From Chromera velia (lineage: Eukaryota > Sar > Chromeraceae), in contig JAHBMJ010000153.1 in the NCBI GenBank assembly GCA_018398765.1, positions 7,501 through 55,319 on the forward strand: 47,819 nucleotides of DNA, written 5' to 3'. Shown here piece by piece: positions 45,225 to 47,819 of this stretch (position 1 is its first letter; each line of letters starts with the position of its first letter). The notes below the pieces were generated by a model, which was given only the letters and a program-made list of their open reading frames with translations, had not been told where the DNA came from and did no database searches. The translations under genes and the position numbers were made by a program.

Positions 45225-47819
45225 CTCTTCTGCCAGAATGGAGACATGTACAGAGAAAGAGAACGATCTCTGCCCTTTTTTGTCTGCAAAGAAGAAAGAT
45301 GTATAGAGAGAGGGGTCTCTGCTCTTCTCTGTCTGCAAAAAGAAAGATGTACAGAGAGAAGTGTCTCTGCCCTTCTCTGTCTGCAAATGAAGATGTACAG
45401 AGAGGGGTCTCTGCTCTTCTCTATCTGCAAAGAAGAAAGATGTACAGGGAGAGGGGTCTCTGCCCTTCTCTGTCTGCAAAGAAGAAAGATATACAGAGAG
45501 AGGGTCCTGCCCTTCTCTGTCTGCAACGAAGAAAGATATGCAGAGAGAGGGGTCCTGCCCTTCTCTGTCTGTAAAGAATGAAGCTGCAAGAAGAGAGGGG
45601 TCTCTGCCCTTCTCTATCTGCAAAGAAGAAAGATGTACAGAGAGAGGGTCCTACCCTTCTCTGTCTGCAAAGAAGAAAGATGTACAGAGAGAGGGGCCCT
45701 GCCCTTTTCTGTCTGCAAAGAAGAAAGATGCAGAGAAGAGAGGTCCTGCCCTTCTCTTTCTGCAAAGAATGAAGATGTACAAAGAGAGGGGTCCTGCCCT
45801 TCTCTGTCTGCAAAGAAGAAAGATGTATAGGGAGAGGTTCCTGCCCTTCTCAGAGAGAGTCTGTCTGCAAGAACAAAGATGTACAGAGAGAGGGTCCTGC
45901 CCTTCTCTGTCTGCAAAGAAGGATGTACCGAGAGAGGGGTCCTGCCCTTCTCTGTCTGCAAAGAAAAAAGATGTACAAAGAGAGGGGTCCTGCCCTTCGG
46001 AATCCCTGTCTGCACAGAAGAAAGATGTACAGAGAGAGGGGTCTCTGCCCTTCTCTAACTGCAAAAAAGAAGCATGTACAGAGAGAAAGGTCTCTGCCCT
46101 TATTTGTTTGCAAAGAAGAAAGATGTACAGAGAGAGGGGTCCTGCCCTTCTCTGTCTGCAAAGAAGAAAGATGTACAGAGAGAGGGGTCCTGCCCTTCTC
46201 TGTCTGCAAAGAAGAAAGATGTACAGAGAGAGGGGTCCTGCCCTTCTCTGTCTGCAAAGAATGAAGATATACAGAGAGATGGGTCCTGCCCTTCTCTGTC
46301 TACAAAGAAGAAAGATGTACAGAGAGAGGGTCCGGCCCTTCTCTATCTGCAAAGAAGAAAGATGTACAGAGAGAGGGTCCTGCCCTTCTCTGTCTGCAAA
46401 GAGGAAAGATGTACAGAGAGAGGGGTCCTCCCCTTCTCTGTCTGTAAAGAAGAACTTCAAGATGTACAGAGAGAGAGGTCCCTGCCCTTCTCTGTCTGCA
46501 AAGAAGAAAGATGTACAGAGAAAAGGTCCTACCCTTCTCTGTCTGCAAAGAAGAAAGATGTGCAGAGAGAGGGGTCCTGCCCTTCTCTGTCTGCAAAGAA
46601 TGAGGATATACAGAGAGAGGGTCCTGCCCTTCTCTGTCTGCAGAGAAGAAAGATGTACAGAGAGAGGGCCTGCCTTTCTCTGCCTGCAAAAAAGAAAGAT
46701 GTACAGAGAGAGGGGTCTCTGCCCTTCTCTGTCTGCAAAGAAAAAGATGTACAGAGAGATGGGTCCCTGCCCTTTTCTGTCTGCAAAAGAAGAAAGATAT
46801 ATAGAGAGAGGGGTCCTGCCTTCTCTATCTGCAAAGAAGAGAGATCGATGTACAGAGAGAGGGGTCCTGACCTTCTCTGTCTGCAAAGAAGAAAGATGTA
46901 CAGAGAGAGGGTCCTGCCCTTCTCTGTCTGCAAACAAAAAAGATGTACAGAGAGAAGGGCCCTGCCCTTCTCTGTCTGCAAAGAAGAAAGATGCACAGAG
47001 AGAGGGGTTAGACTTTCTGCCCTTCTCTGTTTGCAAAGAATGAAGATGTACAGAGACAGCGGTCCTGCCCTTCTCTGTCTGCAAGGAAGAACGATGTACA
47101 GAGAGAAGGGTCCTGCCCTTCTCTGTCTGCAAAGAAGAAAGATGTACAGAGAGAGGGGTCCTGCCCTTCTCTGTCTGCAAAGAATGAAGATGTACAGAGA
47201 GAAGGTCCTGCTCTTCTCTGTCTGCAAAGAAGAAAGATGTACAGAGAGAGGGGTCCTGCCCTTTTCTGTCTGCAAAGATTGAAGATGTACAGAGAGAGGG
47301 TCCTACCCTTCTCTGTCTGCAAAGAAGAAAGATGTACAGAGAGAGGGGTGTTGCCCTTCTCTGTCTGTAAAGAAGAACTTCAAGATGTACAGAGAGATGG
47401 GTCTCTTCCCTTCTCTGTCTGCAAAGAAGAAAGATGAACCGAGAGAGGGGTCTCTTGCCCTTTTTTGTCTGCAAAGAAGAAAGATATACAGAGAGAGGGT
47501 CCTGCCCTTCTTTATCTGCAAAGAAGAAAGATGTACAGAGAGAGGGGTCCTGCCCTTCTCTTTCTGCAAAGAAGAAAGATGTACAGAGAGAAGGGTCCTC
47601 CCCTTCTCCGTCTGCAAAGAATGAAGATGTACAGAGAGAGGGGTTAGACTTTCTGCCCTTCTCTGTTTGCAAAGAATGAAGATGTACAGAGACAGCGGTC
47701 CTGCCCTTCTCTGTCTGCAAGGAAGAACGATGTACAGAGAGAAGGGTCCTGCCCTTCTCTGTCTGCAAAGAAGAAAGATGTACAGAGAGAGGGTCCTGCC
47801 CTTCTCTGTCTGCAAACAA
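45225..47819. repeat. 48-bp minisatellite, about 54 copies, runs off the window
   Basis: The consensus unit contains GATGTACAGAGAGAGGGGTC followed by CTGCCCTTCTCTGTCTGCAA and AGAAGAAA. Units of 47 or 48 bp alternate, mostly from loss of one G in the GGGG run. A higher-order duplication is visible: the variant GGGGTTAGACTTTCTGCCCT and its two following units occur at about 46992 and again at about 47640; the variant AAGAACTTCAAGATGTACAG occurs at 46450 and 47372. The unit has no stop codon in any of six frames, which explains the very long frames on both strands. I do not call these genes. Confidence 0.95.

Noticed and set aside
45538-47043. 501-codon plus frame and the 722-codon minus frame in the 48-bp array
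   Set aside because: The repeat unit is free of stops in all six frames, so long frames are expected without selection; 47-bp units shift the frame between different peptides.
45225-47819. CRISPR array
   Set aside because: Units are contiguous 47-48 bp copies with no unique spacers, in an intron-bearing eukaryotic genome.

Overview
The window is nuclear DNA from a protist with many spliceosomal introns. Coding exons are bounded by canonical GT-AG introns. Introns and intergenic DNA are full of CT, GT and CTTT microsatellites, tetranucleotide arrays (GTCA, GATT) and minisatellites. AT-rich stretches carry inverted-repeat elements. Gene style and content fit an alveolate alga of the chromerid/coccidian side (Chromera-like). 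That placement is inference; no ribosomal RNA or organellar marker is present to prove it.

Layout. (1) 435-6681, + strand: the 3' 616 codons of a multi-exon gene of unrecognised function with an acidic tail. (2) 11150-7615, - strand: a five-exon, 760-residue caspase-like (peptidase C14) protein ending in six CCHC-type zinc knuckles. (3) 11.2-19.4 kb: gene-poor, with weak exon candidates, sequencing gaps at poly-C/poly-G tracts and an exact 791-bp tandem duplication around an N. (4) 19.48-23.47 kb: nested inverted repeats, namely a 3.25-kb element with long arms made of GTGAAC-type motifs and two small MITE-like elements beside it. (5) 30195-24120, - strand: a 15-exon, 451-residue PCID2/Thp1 homologue (TREX-2 mRNA-export PCI protein). 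(6) 30196-32316: a 2.1-kb divergent intergenic region holding six copies of a 187-229 bp repeat. (7) 32317-34409, + strand: a 460-residue protein with a PARP-like ADP-ribosyltransferase C-terminus. Its frame is continuous only if a 20-nt GT...AG segment is removed. (8) 43653-38236, - strand: a three-exon, 1605-residue fatty-acyl-AMP-ligase/ACP/multi-pass membrane/left-handed-beta-helix protein laid out like bacterial epsilon-poly-lysine synthetase (Pls). Its terminal exon is duplicated at 36386-36681. (9) 45.2 kb to the end: a 48-bp minisatellite whose unit is free of stop codons in all six frames.

The genes do not form one pathway. The PCID2 and ADP-ribosyltransferase genes are divergent neighbours. 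The ADP-ribosyltransferase gene and the Pls-like gene converge. The exon models of the five main genes were built by hand from splice sites and checked for phase. All internal junctions are in phase, but no transcript or database evidence was available.
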